Shown here: positions 26,756 to 36,394 of the stretch, in pieces
Numbering within the stretch: position 1 is the stretch's first letter
Layout of the letters: the number at the start of each line of letters is the position of its first letter
Assembly: GCA_014695295.1 (NCBI GenBank)
Contig: JACJNY010000076.1
Location: forward strand, 1 to 64,000
From: Microcoleus sp. FACHB-61
GTDB taxonomy: Bacteria > Cyanobacteriota > Cyanobacteriia > Cyanobacteriales > Microcoleaceae
DNA: 64,000 nt
Direction: 5' to 3'
Notes under the pieces: model-generated
Databases searched by the model: none
What the model was told of the DNA's origin: nothing
Seen by the model: the letters and a program-made list of their open reading frames with translations, nothing else
Made by a program: the position numbers and the translations under genes

Positions 26756-27529
26756 TAATGCTCCTAATAACGAGTCTTAGCCTTCTAAGTTGCCCAACTC
26801 GGATGCGGATTTCTGCTCTAGGGCAGGAACTCATAAGAGTTCTTTATGGTGCTGCGCCTGCGCGCACCTTCTTAAATAGCAATCGAGTATAGGGCAGCTC
26901 CGTCGATGGTGACTAATTTACCAATTCGACAGCCGTCTTTGATTTTGTGACATCACCGATACCAACCGCCAGGGGTCGGGTTATAGGCTTCCAACATTCT
27001 TAAAATAGGACATTGGACTTCCTTTGAGGTACTTGCAAGCTTTCCCTCTTGGGCATTTTATAGTGAGGATCATGGCAGCCCCACTTCACTACAACATAGT
27101 AGTAATAGGTTTGTTGGTTCAGGCGCTATCCCGCAATCCGTCGCCTGCGGGATTGAGCAGGGGATGCAGCGACCGTTACCGCCTATCCATCTCAACACTC
27201 TTTCGGGATACCGTTGTGGTGTAGGGCGGACGGCGAAGCAATCTCAAATTGTCCCCGCTTATTTCTGGCTTGTTACTATCATAACTCTTTACATTCAGAA
27301 ACAAAACATTAAATTCGTTAAAATTTTCCGATGTTCTGTAGAGATTACCGCACCCCGACGGGGAGCGTCGATTGCCAGAGAGGCTACTAAAGGTTTATAA
27401 CCCCTTTGCTAGATATCTTTGCACAATCTTGTACAAACCGTTACTTTTGCTGCACAATCCGCTAATCATTTTTGGCTGGTGTCCGGTTTTTGTTCGCCAC
27501 ACCGCCGAGCGCGACAGTTCCAGCAACAC
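26756..27529. other. 774-base rimO-crhR intergenic region
   Basis: No coding frame is convincing. Hairpins occur at 27128-27153 (ATCCCGCA / TGCGGGAT) and 27355-27365 (CCCCG-A-CGGGG). In Synechocystis the transcript between these genes is processed and yields small RNAs. A long 5' leader of crhR transcribed on the - strand is therefore likely, but no conserved element can be named from sequence alone. Confidence 0.5.
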
Positions 27530-28840
27530 TTACACTTGACCGTAGAGGTCGTAGACATCTGCACCAGTAATTTTCACAGATACGATCGATCCCAGTCGCG
27601 CTTCTCCTGTCACATAGACGAGTCCATCTACTTCTGGGGAAAACCGAGCGGATCTACCAATCAACTCGCCTGTCTCTGGTTGTTCTTGTTCTATCAGGAC
27701 ATCAACTACCTGACCGACAGATTCTTGATTCTTCTTCAATGATATAGGTTGTTGTGCCGCCATTACCGCATTGCGCCGCATTTCCATTATTTCTGCTGGT
27801 ATTTGCTGAGGCAAGCTAAAGGCTGGGGTTCCTTCTTCTGGCGAAAATACGAAAACTCCTACGTGATCGAATTCGTGGCGCTTGACAAATTCCAGCAAGT
27901 GTGCTGCGTGTTCGTCGGTTTCGCCGGGGAAGCCGACAATAAAAGTTGTCCGCATCACGGCGCCGGGAAGTGCTGCTTTGAGCCGATCGACTATGGCATC
28001 ATTAATCCCAGCTTGAAAAGGCCGATTCATCGCCCGCAGAATTTCCGGGTGCGAGTGTTGCAGGGGTAAATCCAAATACGGCAAAACGTTGGGCGTTTCG
28101 CGGATGGCTGCGACAACTTGTGGAGTCAAACCTGTAGGATAGGCGTAGTGCATCCGAATCCAAGGCACATCTACTTTACCCAAAGCCCGAAGCAGTTCGG
28201 CTAGTTTGGGTTCGCCATAAATATCTTTGCCGTAGTTGGTGGTAATTTGAGAAATTAAGATAATTTCTTTTACCCCTTCCGACGCCAATTGCTGAGCTTC
28301 CGCGACGATAGACTCGATCGTCCGCGACCTTTGATTTCCGCGCAAGTGCGGGATAATGCAAAATGCACAGCGGTAATCGCAGCCTTCTGCTATACGCAGA
28401 TACGCGACACCTTCCGATGTCGTGCGGTAGCGGGGAGTAGTTTCGTCAGCGATGTAAGTAGGTTCTGAGGAGACGAGGGAAACTCGATCGCCCTTTTCCA
28501 CCTGCTGCATAACATTGACGATTTTATGATAGTCGCCCGTGCCGACAATTGCGACTGCTTCCGGCAATTCGTCCAGCAATTCCTGCTGAAAATGCTGTGC
28601 CATGCAGCCGGTGATGACTACTTTTTTATTAGCTTCTGCCAATTCTACCAAGGTGCGGACTGACTCTTCTCGCGCAGCTTGGATAAAACTACAAGTATTG
28701 ACTACAACATAATCAGCTAATTCTTCATTAGAATCCACTTGATAGCCCGCTTGAGCCAGCAAGCCGATCATGTGTTCGGTATCGATGCGATTTTTTTCGC
28801 AGCCGAGGTGAGTAAATGCGATCGTTGGCTTCGTTGCCAT
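27530..28840 (-). CDS. rimO: Ribosomal protein S12 methylthiotransferase RimO
   Basis: Radical SAM enzyme of 436 residues that methylthiolates an Asp of ribosomal protein S12. The N-terminal MTTase domain has [11 protein letters not shown] and VVNTCSFI cysteines plus a third in VVITGCMAQ. The radical SAM cluster is CDYRCAFC at about residue 155. [20 protein letters not shown] is typical of RimO. The C-terminal TRAM domain ends [13 protein letters not shown]. All cluster cysteines are present. It is the first gene of the rimO-crhR unit. Confidence 0.92.
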   Translation of the reverse strand: MATKPTIAFTHLGCEKNRIDTEHMIGLLAQAGYQVDSNEELADYVVVNTCSFIQAAREESVRTLVELAEANKKVVITGCMAQHFQQELLDELPEAVAIVGTGDYHKIVNVMQQVEKGDRVSLVSSEPTYIADETTPRYRTTSEGVAYLRIAEGCDYRCAFCIIPHLRGNQRSRTIESIVAEAQQLASEGVKEIILISQITTNYGKDIYGEPKLAELLRALGKVDVPWIRMHYAYPTGLTPQVVAAIRETPNVLPYLDLPLQHSHPEILRAMNRPFQAGINDAIVDRLKAALPGAVMRTTFIVGFPGETDEHAAHLLEFVKRHEFDHVGVFVFSPEEGTPAFSLPQQIPAEIMEMRRNAVMAAQQPISLKKNQESVGQVVDVLIEQEQPETGELIGRSARFSPEVDGLVYVTGEARLGSIVSVKITGADVYDLYGQV

Positions 28841-29069
28841 GCAGTAATAGTTAGTGTTGCGCTATTTCTAAGAACATTTTATGATATCACACTCATTGCC
28901 AATTGGCAAGATTTTTGTCTAATTTGTCGATCGGCTGCGCCCAGTGGAACTTTTACCTTGGGGGGGCAGGATCGCCACCCCACAAGAGTTTTAATATTTT
29001 TCCAGATGCCAACCTTGATGTTTTTTAGCTTAAAAATACTGCTAGCCGAACTTAGGAGGGGATTTGCTC
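28841..29069. other. Gap between ribH and rimO
   Basis: No gene seen. It should hold the rimO promoter on the - strand; a candidate TTGGCAAT / TATCAT pair near 28885-28905 is weak. Confidence 0.3.
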
Positions 29070-29642
29070 CTACGATACATCGGGGGCGATCGCCAGATTT
29101 GCTTCGCCCGAGAGCACTTGAACAGCAGCAGCCTCAGGTAATCGATCGTAAGAATTTCCACCCAAAGTCTTAACTTGGCGCATCAAAGTGCCCATTTCCA
29201 AAGCACTCATCGCATAATTCCAGCCCAAATTGCTTTTAATTCCAGCCCTTTCCAAAGCTTGCTGCATCGTGTCAGTCGTCACCACCCCAAAAATCACCGG
29301 CACCCCTGTCTGAAAAGCAGCCGCTGCAATTCCCTTAGCAACCTCACCAGCCACAAAATCGAAATGAGGAGTTTGGCCCCGAATTACCGCACCCAGACAA
29401 ATTACCGCATCGTAGCGGTGAGAAAGAGCAGCTTGGCGGGCCACCAAAGGAATCTCAAAACTTCCCGGAACCCAAAAAAAGTCCACCTGAGAGCCATGAG
29501 GATTAATATCAACCCCGTGGCGTTTCAAACAATCTTGACATCCCTCCAAAAGTTTGTTGACAACCAGATCGTTAAAACGACCGATGACAATAGCAAATCG
29601 TAAAGATTCTGTCTGAGTAAAAGTTCCCTCGAAGACTGCCAT
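29070..29642 (-). CDS. ribH: 6,7-dimethyl-8-ribityllumazine synthase
   Basis: Penultimate enzyme of riboflavin biosynthesis, 190 residues. It condenses 5-amino-6-ribitylaminouracil with dihydroxybutanone phosphate. Landmarks are [49 protein letters not shown] with the catalytic His, and [22 protein letters not shown]-terminal extension of about 30 residues ([15 protein letters not shown] to the end) exceeds the bacterial norm. psbZ lies upstream on the same strand, the same neighbour pair as in Synechocystis (sll1281-sll1282). Confidence 0.93.
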   Translation of the reverse strand: MAVFEGTFTQTESLRFAIVIGRFNDLVVNKLLEGCQDCLKRHGVDINPHGSQVDFFWVPGSFEIPLVARQAALSHRYDAVICLGAVIRGQTPHFDFVAGEVAKGIAAAAFQTGVPVIFGVVTTDTMQQALERAGIKSNLGWNYAMSALEMGTLMRQVKTLGGNSYDRLPEAAAVQVLSGEANLAIAPDVS

Positions 29643-29644
29643 AT

Positions 29645-29858
29645 TTTTCTATTTTAGATTTTAGATTTTAGATTTTTGTTTGCGAGAAGGCAAAAGTCAG
29701 AAAGCAGCAGCATTTAATCGGAATCTCAAGCCCAAAAACATACAGGATCGCGCGGTCTGGAAAAATCCTATCTTCTATTTTCTACCGAATGCCTTGAAAT
29801 TGCGGGCAAATGCCTTCTACCTTCTGCCTTCTGCCTTCTACCTTCTGCCTTCGGTAGT
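29645..29858. repeat. TTTAGAT and CCTTCTG heptamer arrays
   Basis: TTTTAGA units lie at about 29652-29674 and CTTCTGC/CTTCTAC units at about 29815-29853, in the gap between psbZ and ribH. No gene lies here. Confidence 0.8.
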
Positions 29859-29869
29859 GCTGGGCGAAT

Positions 29870-30061
29870 TTAAACCACCAAAAAGTTCAATACACCCACT
29901 GCAATAACCAGCAAAAACCAGAGACCGGAACCCGCAACAATCAGCGCTTTAGATTGATTCCAGTTTTGGGGAGAGGCATAAGCAACCGGGACGCCAACGA
30001 CCATCACAAAAGACAGCAGTACCAGACCCAGTAAAACCACTTGAAACAGAATTGATAACAT
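29870..30061 (-). CDS. psbZ: Photosystem II protein PsbZ
   Basis: Thylakoid membrane protein of 63 residues with two membrane helices ([20 protein letters not shown] and [20 protein letters not shown]). The conserved [15 protein letters not shown] loop lies between them. PsbZ stabilises the PSII-antenna interface. The frame extends to 30130, but the AAAGGAG site at about 30068-30074 and the family start fix the ATG at 30061. The size matches the usual 62 residues. Confidence 0.95.
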   Translation of the reverse strand: MLSILFQVVLLGLVLLSFVMVVGVPVAYASPQNWNQSKALIVAGSGLWFLLVIAVGVLNFLVV

Positions 30062-30177
30062 CTTTTCTCCTTTCGATATAACCGTGCGTTGATCAGAAAT
30101 AGCTTCCCAGAACCGGAAAAAATCTTCCAAATTCTAGTTTTTGACAGTTTCCCGATAGCCGATCGAGAGATTGTCGG

Positions 30178-30396
30178 TTGATTGATAAGAAAGAACCCGT
30201 GCAAATTCGGGCGTTGCGCGAACCGGCGTCAGCGACTTTTGAGATTTTTATCAATTTTATCATTGTTCGTTACAGCACAGAAAACTGGATTCGATACTGG
30301 CTGAAGGTTAAGTTACAGTGCGATCGCCCGGTGTCGGATGCCGAGAAATTGCTACTCTGTGAGTTAGAGATGGGGAATGTTCAAGTATGGACTTAG
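30178..30396 (+). CDS. Small protein of unknown function overlapping the next start
   Basis: Protein of 72 residues (core ALREPASATFEIFINFIIVR, then SDAEKLLLCELEMGN). The only starts are TTG 30178 or nearby rare codons. Its stop overlaps the ATG of the gene at 30387 by 10 bases, suggesting translational coupling. The amino acid pattern is protein-like (amphipathic and Trp-containing). I do not recognise the family. Confidence 0.4.
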   Translation: MIDKKEPVQIRALREPASATFEIFINFIIVRYSTENWIRYWLKVKLQCDRPVSDAEKLLLCELEMGNVQVWT

Positions 30397-33329
30397 TTTT
30401 GTGCCACACAACAGCAGATTTTGACGCCTTGGGAGCGGCGGTGGGACTTTGCGTGCTGCGCCCCGGTAGCAGGATCGTCCTGACTGGCGGGAGTCACCCG
30501 ACGGTGCGGGATTTTTTGGCGCTACACCGCGACGAGTACCCACTGATTGAACGCCGATCGGTCAATCCGCAACAAATTCGATCGATTACTATAGTTGATG
30601 CCTCCCAGCGCGATCGCTTGGGAAAAGCCGCCGAGTGGCTGGATTTGCCGCACCTGAGCGAAATAGCGGTTTTCGACCATCACCTAGAGGCGCATTCAGA
30701 CATCCCCGCTACTGTTACCCAGATCGAAGCAGTCGGAGCCAGCACGACATTAATTGTCGAAAAGCTCAAAAATCAAGCAGAAAAGAGCGACACACCCTTC
30801 CGCCTGCTGCCTTCGGAAGCAACAGTAATGGCCCTCGGCATCCACGTCGATACAGGTTCCCTCACCTTTGAGGGCGCAACTGCGCGAGATGCAATAGCTT
30901 TGGCCTGGTTGATGGAACAGGGAGCGAGTTTGGGGGTAATAGCTGAATATGTAGAACCCGGTTTGTCTCCTCAATTGCAAGATTTGCTGAGAGAATCGCT
31001 GAATAATTTGCGATCGGAAACTTTACACGGTTACAGCGTAGCCTGGGTGCTGCTATCTACTGAAGCTTACGTTCCGGGGCTTTCTTCCCTGGCTTCTCGC
31101 TTGCTCGATTTAACTGAAAGCGATGCTCTGCTGTTAGGCAATGTTTATAACTTTGGCGAAAACGAAAACAACCGCAACATCGATCCCGAATCGCCAGTTT
31201 CCAATCGATTAACTATTATCGGTCGATCGCGCATCGAAGGAACAAACCTCAGCGAATTGTTCCAACCCCTCGGCGGCGGAGGCCACGCCCGCGCCGCTTC
31301 CCTCGCCACCCGCGATGTTGACCCGCTGCTGACTTTAAATCAGTTAGCTGACGAACTCAAAACTCAAATTCCCCACCCTCCGACAGCGCGCGAATTAATG
31401 TCGTCTCCGGTGCGGAGTATTCGCCCGGAAACATCGGTAGGGGAAGCTCACCGTATCCTCCTACGTTACGGACATTCGGGGCTTTCTGTGGTTGATGCGG
31501 ACGATCGACTCGCCGGCATTATCTCGCGCCGCGACATTGACATTGCCCTGCACCACGGTTTCAGTCACGCCCCGGTGAAGGGTTACATGACTCCGCAGCT
31601 AAAAACGATCGCCCCAGATACCTTGCTGCCGGAAATTGAATCTTTAATGGTGACATACGATATCGGGCGCTTGCCGGTATTGGAAAACGGTCAACTGGTG
31701 GGAATTGTGACTCGCACTGACGTGTTGCGGGAATTGCACCAGCAAAAAGCGCGAGACAGGGGAAGCAATGCAGAATTATCTTATTGTGCCGCGCCCGCAT
31801 CGGTTGAGCAGTTGTTGCGATCGCGCATCAGTCCCGAATTGTGGCAATTATTGTCGATCGCCGCCAATATTGCCCAAAACCGCGGCTGGCAACTTTATAT
31901 TGTGGGTGGAGCAGTCCGGGATTTACTCTTAGCCACGGATGATACACTGGCGCTCACAGATATTGATTTGGTTGTGGATGGAAAGTGCGCTTCCGACGAT
32001 TCCGGTGCCGGCGTCGAGTTAGCTGCATCACTGCAAAAACTTTACCCAGACTCGCGTTTGGACGTTCACGGTCAATTTCAAACCGCCGCGCTTTTGTGGC
32101 ACAAAGACTCTGCTTTCGGCTCGCTGTGGGTGGATATCGCTACGGCTCGCACTGAATTTTATCCTTATCCGGCTGCAAATCCTGAAGTAGAAGCGAGTTC
32201 GATTCGCCAAGATTTGTACCGCAGGGATTTTACAATTAATGCGCTGGCTGTGCGGTTGGGTGTTCCTCGCAGCGGCGAATTGTTAGATTTTTTCTGCGGT
32301 TTGCTGGATTTGGAATCGAAGCAAATTCGAGTTTTGCACGCCAATAGTTTTATCGAAGATCCGACGCGAATTTATCGCGCTGTGCGGTTTGCGGTGCGGT
32401 TGGGATTTGAAATTGAGCCGCAGACGGAAGGATACATCCGCAACGCTTTGGCCAGCGGGATTTATTACCGAATTCAGGGGGAAAACGGCCGAGCTCCGGC
32501 TTTGGAAACTCGGCTCAAAAGCGAATTGAAATACATTTTGCAAGCTCCTTACTGGAAAGTTGCTTTGCAAATGCTGGGAGATTTGCAGGCTTTGCGCTGC
32601 ATTCATCCTACTTTGGAGTTGGATCGGGAGTTGTGGCGGCAACTGCGTTTGCTCGATCGGTGTTTGCAAGGAAGGAAGAAGGAAGGTTCGGCAACGGATT
32701 CTGTAACGGATGTAACGGATGTCAGGAAGAAGGAAGAAGGAAGAAGGAAGAAGGAAGAAGGAAGAAGGAAGAAGGAAGAAGGAAGAGACAAGAAGGAAGA
32801 AGGAAGAGACGATTCCCTATTCCCCATTCCCCATTCCCCATTCCCCATTCCCCATTCCCCATTCCCCATTATCAATATTCCCGATTGGCAGATGCGACTG
32901 GAACTTTTGATAGCTTATTTAGCACCGGAATATCGCGGTAAGGTGGCTACAAATCTTCAGTTACCTGCTGACAGCATTAAGCGGTTGGAAGTTTTGGAAG
33001 TCGGAAAGAACCAGTTAGCTGAGGGTTTGCCGAAGTGCAACTTGCCGAGTCAATTGGTGCTGCTGTTGAGGAATTATGAATTGCCGGTGTTAATTGCGAT
33101 CGCCCTACAAAGTCCGCGAAGTGCACGCCTCCAAATTTGGGAATATCTCACCAGGTGGGCGAATGTTGAGCCACCTTTAAATGGCAACGATTTGAAGGCT
33201 TTGGGTTATAAGCCAGGGCCAGGGTTTAAACGAATGTTGGATGATTTGCTGGCGGCGAGGTTGGATGGCGATTTGGGCGATCGGGCTGCTGCTATCTCTT
33301 TCTTAGCACAACGGTACCCTCAAGCTTAG
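30387..33329 (+). CDS. DHH phosphoesterase - CBS pair - tRNA nucleotidyltransferase fusion
   Basis: Protein of 980 residues with three modules. Residues 1-330 are a DHH/DHHA1 phosphoesterase: DFDALGAAV (11-19), FDHH (96-99), GGGGHARAAS near 295. Residues about 335-455 are two CBS domains (MSSPVRSI; VKGYMTPQLKTI). From about 475 on is a class II poly(A) polymerase/CCA-adding domain with VGGAVRD and TDIDLVVDG, the two catalytic Asp being in DID. In Synechocystis the CCA end is built by separate CC- and A-adding enzymes of this class; which activity this one has cannot be read. Residues about 762-831 are a repeat-derived insert (see 32670). Confidence 0.85.
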   Translation: MDLVLCHTTADFDALGAAVGLCVLRPGSRIVLTGGSHPTVRDFLALHRDEYPLIERRSVNPQQIRSITIVDASQRDRLGKAAEWLDLPHLSEIAVFDHHLEAHSDIPATVTQIEAVGASTTLIVEKLKNQAEKSDTPFRLLPSEATVMALGIHVDTGSLTFEGATARDAIALAWLMEQGASLGVIAEYVEPGLSPQLQDLLRESLNNLRSETLHGYSVAWVLLSTEAYVPGLSSLASRLLDLTESDALLLGNVYNFGENENNRNIDPESPVSNRLTIIGRSRIEGTNLSELFQPLGGGGHARAASLATRDVDPLLTLNQLADELKTQIPHPPTARELMSSPVRSIRPETSVGEAHRILLRYGHSGLSVVDADDRLAGIISRRDIDIALHHGFSHAPVKGYMTPQLKTIAPDTLLPEIESLMVTYDIGRLPVLENGQLVGIVTRTDVLRELHQQKARDRGSNAELSYCAAPASVEQLLRSRISPELWQLLSIAANIAQNRGWQLYIVGGAVRDLLLATDDTLALTDIDLVVDGKCASDDSGAGVELAASLQKLYPDSRLDVHGQFQTAALLWHKDSAFGSLWVDIATARTEFYPYPAANPEVEASSIRQDLYRRDFTINALAVRLGVPRSGELLDFFCGLLDLESKQIRVLHANSFIEDPTRIYRAVRFAVRLGFEIEPQTEGYIRNALASGIYYRIQGENGRAPALETRLKSELKYILQAPYWKVALQMLGDLQALRCIHPTLELDRELWRQLRLLDRCLQGRKKEGSATDSVTDVTDVRKKEEGRRKKEEGRRKKEEGRDKKEEGRDDSLFPIPHSPFPIPHSPFPIINIPDWQMRLELLIAYLAPEYRGKVATNLQLPADSIKRLEVLEVGKNQLAEGLPKCNLPSQLVLLLRNYELPVLIAIALQSPRSARLQIWEYLTRWANVEPPLNGNDLKALGYKPGPGFKRMLDDLLAARLDGDLGDRAAAISFLAQRYPQA
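32670..32876 (+). repeat. In-frame insert of intergenic repeats in the tRNA nucleotidyltransferase
   Basis: Three repeat types follow one another in frame: an AAGGTTCGGCAACGGATT unit (32681 on), GAAGGAA/GAAGAAG units to about 32812, and ATTCCCC heptamers (32816-32871). They encode RKKEEGRRKKEEGR and then PHSPFPIPHSPFP. All three types also occur in intergenic gaps of this window (8507, 10981, 3109). Confidence 0.9.
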
Positions 33330-33333
33330 TAAG

Positions 33334-33388
33334 GTGCGTCAGCAGCGCGTTATTTTTTCTAGAATTGATTAGCTAATTGCTGACGCAC
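33334..33388. terminator. Inverted repeat after the fused tRNA nucleotidyltransferase gene
   Basis: GTGCGTCAGCA (33334-33344) pairs with TGCTGACGCAC (33378-33388). A related TGCATCAG...CTGACGCACC pair lies at about 22370-22430, so it is a dispersed element. It may end transcription. Confidence 0.5.
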
Positions 33389-33464
33389 TCTACTAAATTT
33401 TGAGTTTTCAATCCCAAACAGGCTAATCAGGCGATCGCACATTATTGATATTTCGATAATTAAG

Positions 33465-33549
33465 GTAAAGAAACATCCCGATCCTGGTTAAATCGCAATT
33501 GTCCTTTACAATTTTTTTTTACTCTTGACAGTAACTTCTATCGCTTTCC
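33465..33549 (+). pseudogene. DUF2127 membrane protein gene, N-terminal fragment
   Basis: The frame reads (V)KKHPDPG-stop-IAIVLYNFFLLLTVTSIAF and then meets the left end of an IS1-like element. The text matches the first membrane helix of cyanobacterial DUF2127 proteins (PGL.AIVLYK...LLAVTSIA type, from memory). GTA stands where a start codon is expected, and TAA replaces a Leu codon. The C-terminal part resumes in the same frame at 39015. The gene is dead. Confidence 0.72.
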
Positions 33550-34392
33550 GGCGTTGCTGGATTGAGGTATGATAGAGAGCGATCGAGAGTAAAAAAAAAA
33601 CATCAACCGAGAATTAAAATCAGTGGAATTTCCTGAATGTAAGTCAACTCATGTTCACAAGAAGGGACATAAAAAAGGCAAACAAAATTATCTTTGTGTT
33701 AACGGTGGTAGGCAATTTATAGATTGTTATGAAGCTCAGAAAGGATACGTAAAAGAAGTTAAACAACCATGCCTATCGATGTATGTTAATGGCATGGGAT
33801 TTCGAGCGATTGAGAGAGTGACAGGCGTACATAATACAACAATTATGGCTCTTGTTAAACAAGTAGGAGAACTGCTGCCAGATTATTACACTCCAGAGAC
33901 CATACCAGAAGTAGGAGAATTAGATGAACTAGAAACATTTGTTAAGTCAAAAAAAATAAAATTTGGTTGTGGACGGCAGTAAACCACTTTCAAGTAGGTA
34001 TTTTAGGGTGGGTGTTGGGAGATCATAGCGCTCAGACACTTAAACCTTTATGGGATGAGGTAGTTAGCAAATGGAAATGCTATTTTTATGTGACTGATGG
34101 ATGGAAGGTTTACCAAATGTTTATTCCAGATGGAGACCACATTGTTTGCAAAACTTACATGACCCGAGTAGAAGGAGAAGATACCAGACTCAGACACCCG
34201 GATAGCTCGCTTAAAAAGAAAAACTCTCTGTTATTCTCAATCAGACAGCAAGTTGCTCAAACATTCAATTCGATTACTAATTCACTATTCTTTTGTTTAA
34301 TAGTGTTCCCGTTCCCTATTCAATTAATCATTACGATCGAGTGAGATGAAGAGCGATCGCTCGCGCTTATCATACCTTAATCCAGCAACGCC
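33550..34392 (+). mobile_element. IS1-family insertion sequence, left copy
   Basis: 843 bases. Terminal repeats GGCGTTGCTGGATTGAGGTA (33550 on) and its complement ending at 34392 match at 24 of 25 bases. It contains an InsA-like frame and an InsB-like frame joined by a poly-A stretch. Confidence 0.85.
33623..34344 (+). pseudogene. IS1-family transposase (InsA/InsB), decayed
   Basis: InsA part (GTG 33623): zinc-finger-like start with FPECKSTHVHKKGHKKGKQN, HTH in NGMGFRAIERVTGVHN. InsB (DDE) part: LWTAVNHFQVGILGWVLGD and YFYVTDGWKVYQMFIPDGD. Eight A at 33949-33956 would allow -1 slippage to read through as ETFVKSKKNKIWLW. InsB loses its proper frame near 34198 (HP then RIARLKRK in another frame) and again near 34300, so it is inactive. 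Confidence 0.8.
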
Positions 34393-35033
34393 ATGACATC
34401 ACATAACTCTCATTATTCAACCTTACGTCTTTTACTGTTTAATTTCTCCTTGGTTGCAGGTGTTTAAGATTCCTGGCTTCCAACGAGGGTTTCTCAAGTT
34501 AATCAACTTCATGAATCACTTTCGGGTTTCTCCTGCTACTTTGGCGATCGCTGTATGAGTGTTCTGCCTGATTTTACTCTCCCCGAAGTAACAAAAGAGG
34601 GATTAGAAGTGACCCAGGCTTTGCCTAATTTGATACGAACTCGGCAATGTTAGAGCAGGGGTCTGACCAGCTACTCCAGTTCAATCTTCCCCGAAAAAAA
34701 TCGCTCTCCAATAAGCGGGCATTTTTTCAAAAAGGTTTGAGGGCAATGAATCTGATCCAAGCAGCTTTTGGGCTGTTGGTTTTTGCCCTCGTTCAACAAA
34801 GTAAGAGGGAAGGCGAGGTGTACCTCGCCTTCCCCCCCTGTTGATGATTGTCATTATTGATAATCACTTGGCTCAACTGCTCATTCTCAATAGCCCGGTC
34901 AATAAGTGGCATTTTTTGAGGACTCAAGTGGATGAAAATCAAGCTCTGTCAATCTTTTGAGCCGATTGTCACTTTTTGAAGAAGTTTAGAATTCCTGTAG
35001 GAGAGGTCGGAAAGCCTGCATAGTCTATGCACA
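34393..35033. other. Gene remnants and a hairpin between IS1 copy and P450
   Basis: No intact gene. Short protein-like stretches (for example VLPDFTLPEVTKEGLEVTQ near 34558 and FPGFQRGFLKLINFMNHF-like codons near 34470) suggest decayed transposase sequence. A hairpin with 12-bp arms GGAAGGCGAGGT (34808-34819 and 34822-34833) is present. Confidence 0.4.
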
Positions 35034-36284
35034 TTAGAACTTTACGGGCAGCGAATCGAATCCCTTGAAAACTAGGCTGGTATGTCTGGGAATCGCTGGC
35101 TTATCGGGATTGAACTTGAGATTCGGTAGTCTTCTAAGTAATGTGGTGAAACAAATAGTTAACTCCATGCGAGCTAAAACGGCTCCTAGACAAAAGTGAA
35201 TGCCCGGAGCAAACCCAAGGTGTTCGTTGGGCGATCGCATAATATTGAAAACTTCCGGTGAGTTAAACTTTTCCGGATCATGATTCGCTGCCCCAAGTCC
35301 CAAAGCGATGACGCTACCCGCCGGGATGTCCTTACCGCCAATCGTCAGGTCTTGTTTAGCAATCCGAAAGAGAAAAGGAACGGCAGTATCGAAACGGATC
35401 ACTTCTTCCACAGCAGAATTGATTAAAGCCGGATTTTCTTGCAGTTTTTGCAGTTGATCCGGATGATGCAGCAGCGCATTCACCCCATTGGGAATCAGGT
35501 CTGTGGTAGTCAAATGAGCTGCATTTGAGATCATGACGCATTGAGATACCAGCTCCTCAAGATTAAAGCCCTGCTCTTCGTATGCCATAGTCAGCAGGCT
35601 AATCATGTCCGTTCCCGGTTGCCGTCGCCGTTCTTCGATCAACTGCCTGATGAATTCAGAAAACTGTGCGATTGCGAAGTCTGCCTTGCGTGCATATTCC
35701 TCAATATTTGAACTGCCCGGTGCACCCCAAAATGTAGCTATATCGACCCCCCATTTGAGCACGTTCGCTCTGTCAGCTTCTGGTACGCCAAATAGCTCAG
35801 CAGTAATAAGTCCTGGTAATATCACCGACAAATCGGAGACAACATCCATACAGCCGTCATTTTCAACATTATCCAACAAGCGATCGGTAGTGTTCTGGAT
35901 AATGGAGCGCCAGCTTTCTATAGCTCGTGTTGTAAATCCCTGATTGGCTAACTTCCGCACTCGGGTGTGATCTGGTGGATCTCTCTCAATTATCGATTTT
36001 GAGGTCACCCGAATAAAATTCTGGATCAGGTTGATATCCAAAGAACCCAATTGATTGATAAATAACGCTGTCCGGTCCGAACTCAAACGCTCATCCCCTA
36101 GAGCCGCTTCAACATCTCTGTAGCGTGTCAAAACCCAGTATCCGAAAGACTCACTATAATGAACCGGGTCTTCTTCACGCATCCGTTTGTAGAGTGGATA
36201 GCGATTGAGCAGAGCTTCTGGTGAAAACAGATCATACGATTGCGGGTTTGCGAATCCTGTCATATTCTTCTGTTGTGAATTCAT
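35034..36284 (-). CDS. Cytochrome P450
   Basis: Soluble bacterial-type P450, about 416 residues from ATG 36284 (MNSQQKN); ATG 36263 is equally possible and the frame is open to 36389. The haem loop FAPGIHFCLGAVLARME has the thiolate Cys. ExxR is EEVIRFD. In helix I the usual A-G/H-(E/D)-T reads AAHLTTTDL, so the acidic partner of the Thr is Leu. The N-terminal DLFSPEALLNRYPLYKRMRE is typical. No ferredoxin or reductase gene is nearby. It lies inside the IS1 composite, so it is a candidate transferred gene. Substrate unknown. Confidence 0.88.
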   Translation of the reverse strand: MNSQQKNMTGFANPQSYDLFSPEALLNRYPLYKRMREEDPVHYSESFGYWVLTRYRDVEAALGDERLSSDRTALFINQLGSLDINLIQNFIRVTSKSIIERDPPDHTRVRKLANQGFTTRAIESWRSIIQNTTDRLLDNVENDGCMDVVSDLSVILPGLITAELFGVPEADRANVLKWGVDIATFWGAPGSSNIEEYARKADFAIAQFSEFIRQLIEERRRQPGTDMISLLTMAYEEQGFNLEELVSQCVMISNAAHLTTTDLIPNGVNALLHHPDQLQKLQENPALINSAVEEVIRFDTAVPFLFRIAKQDLTIGGKDIPAGSVIALGLGAANHDPEKFNSPEVFNIMRSPNEHLGFAPGIHFCLGAVLARMELTICFTTLLRRLPNLKFNPDKPAIPRHTSLVFKGFDSLPVKF

Positions 36285-36394
36285 TTGCTTAATCTGAATT
36301 AGGAGTGAACTAAAAAAATTGAGGTAGTCAGGCGATCGCGTTAGCGGTAGCGAGTGTGACGCTCGTTCCTCTCTATGGCTTCGCCTCAAGAGCG

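Noticed and set aside
29680-29907. 75-codon frame upstream of ribH
   Set aside because: Half of it is the CTTCTGC array, and it overlaps the end of psbZ on the other strand.
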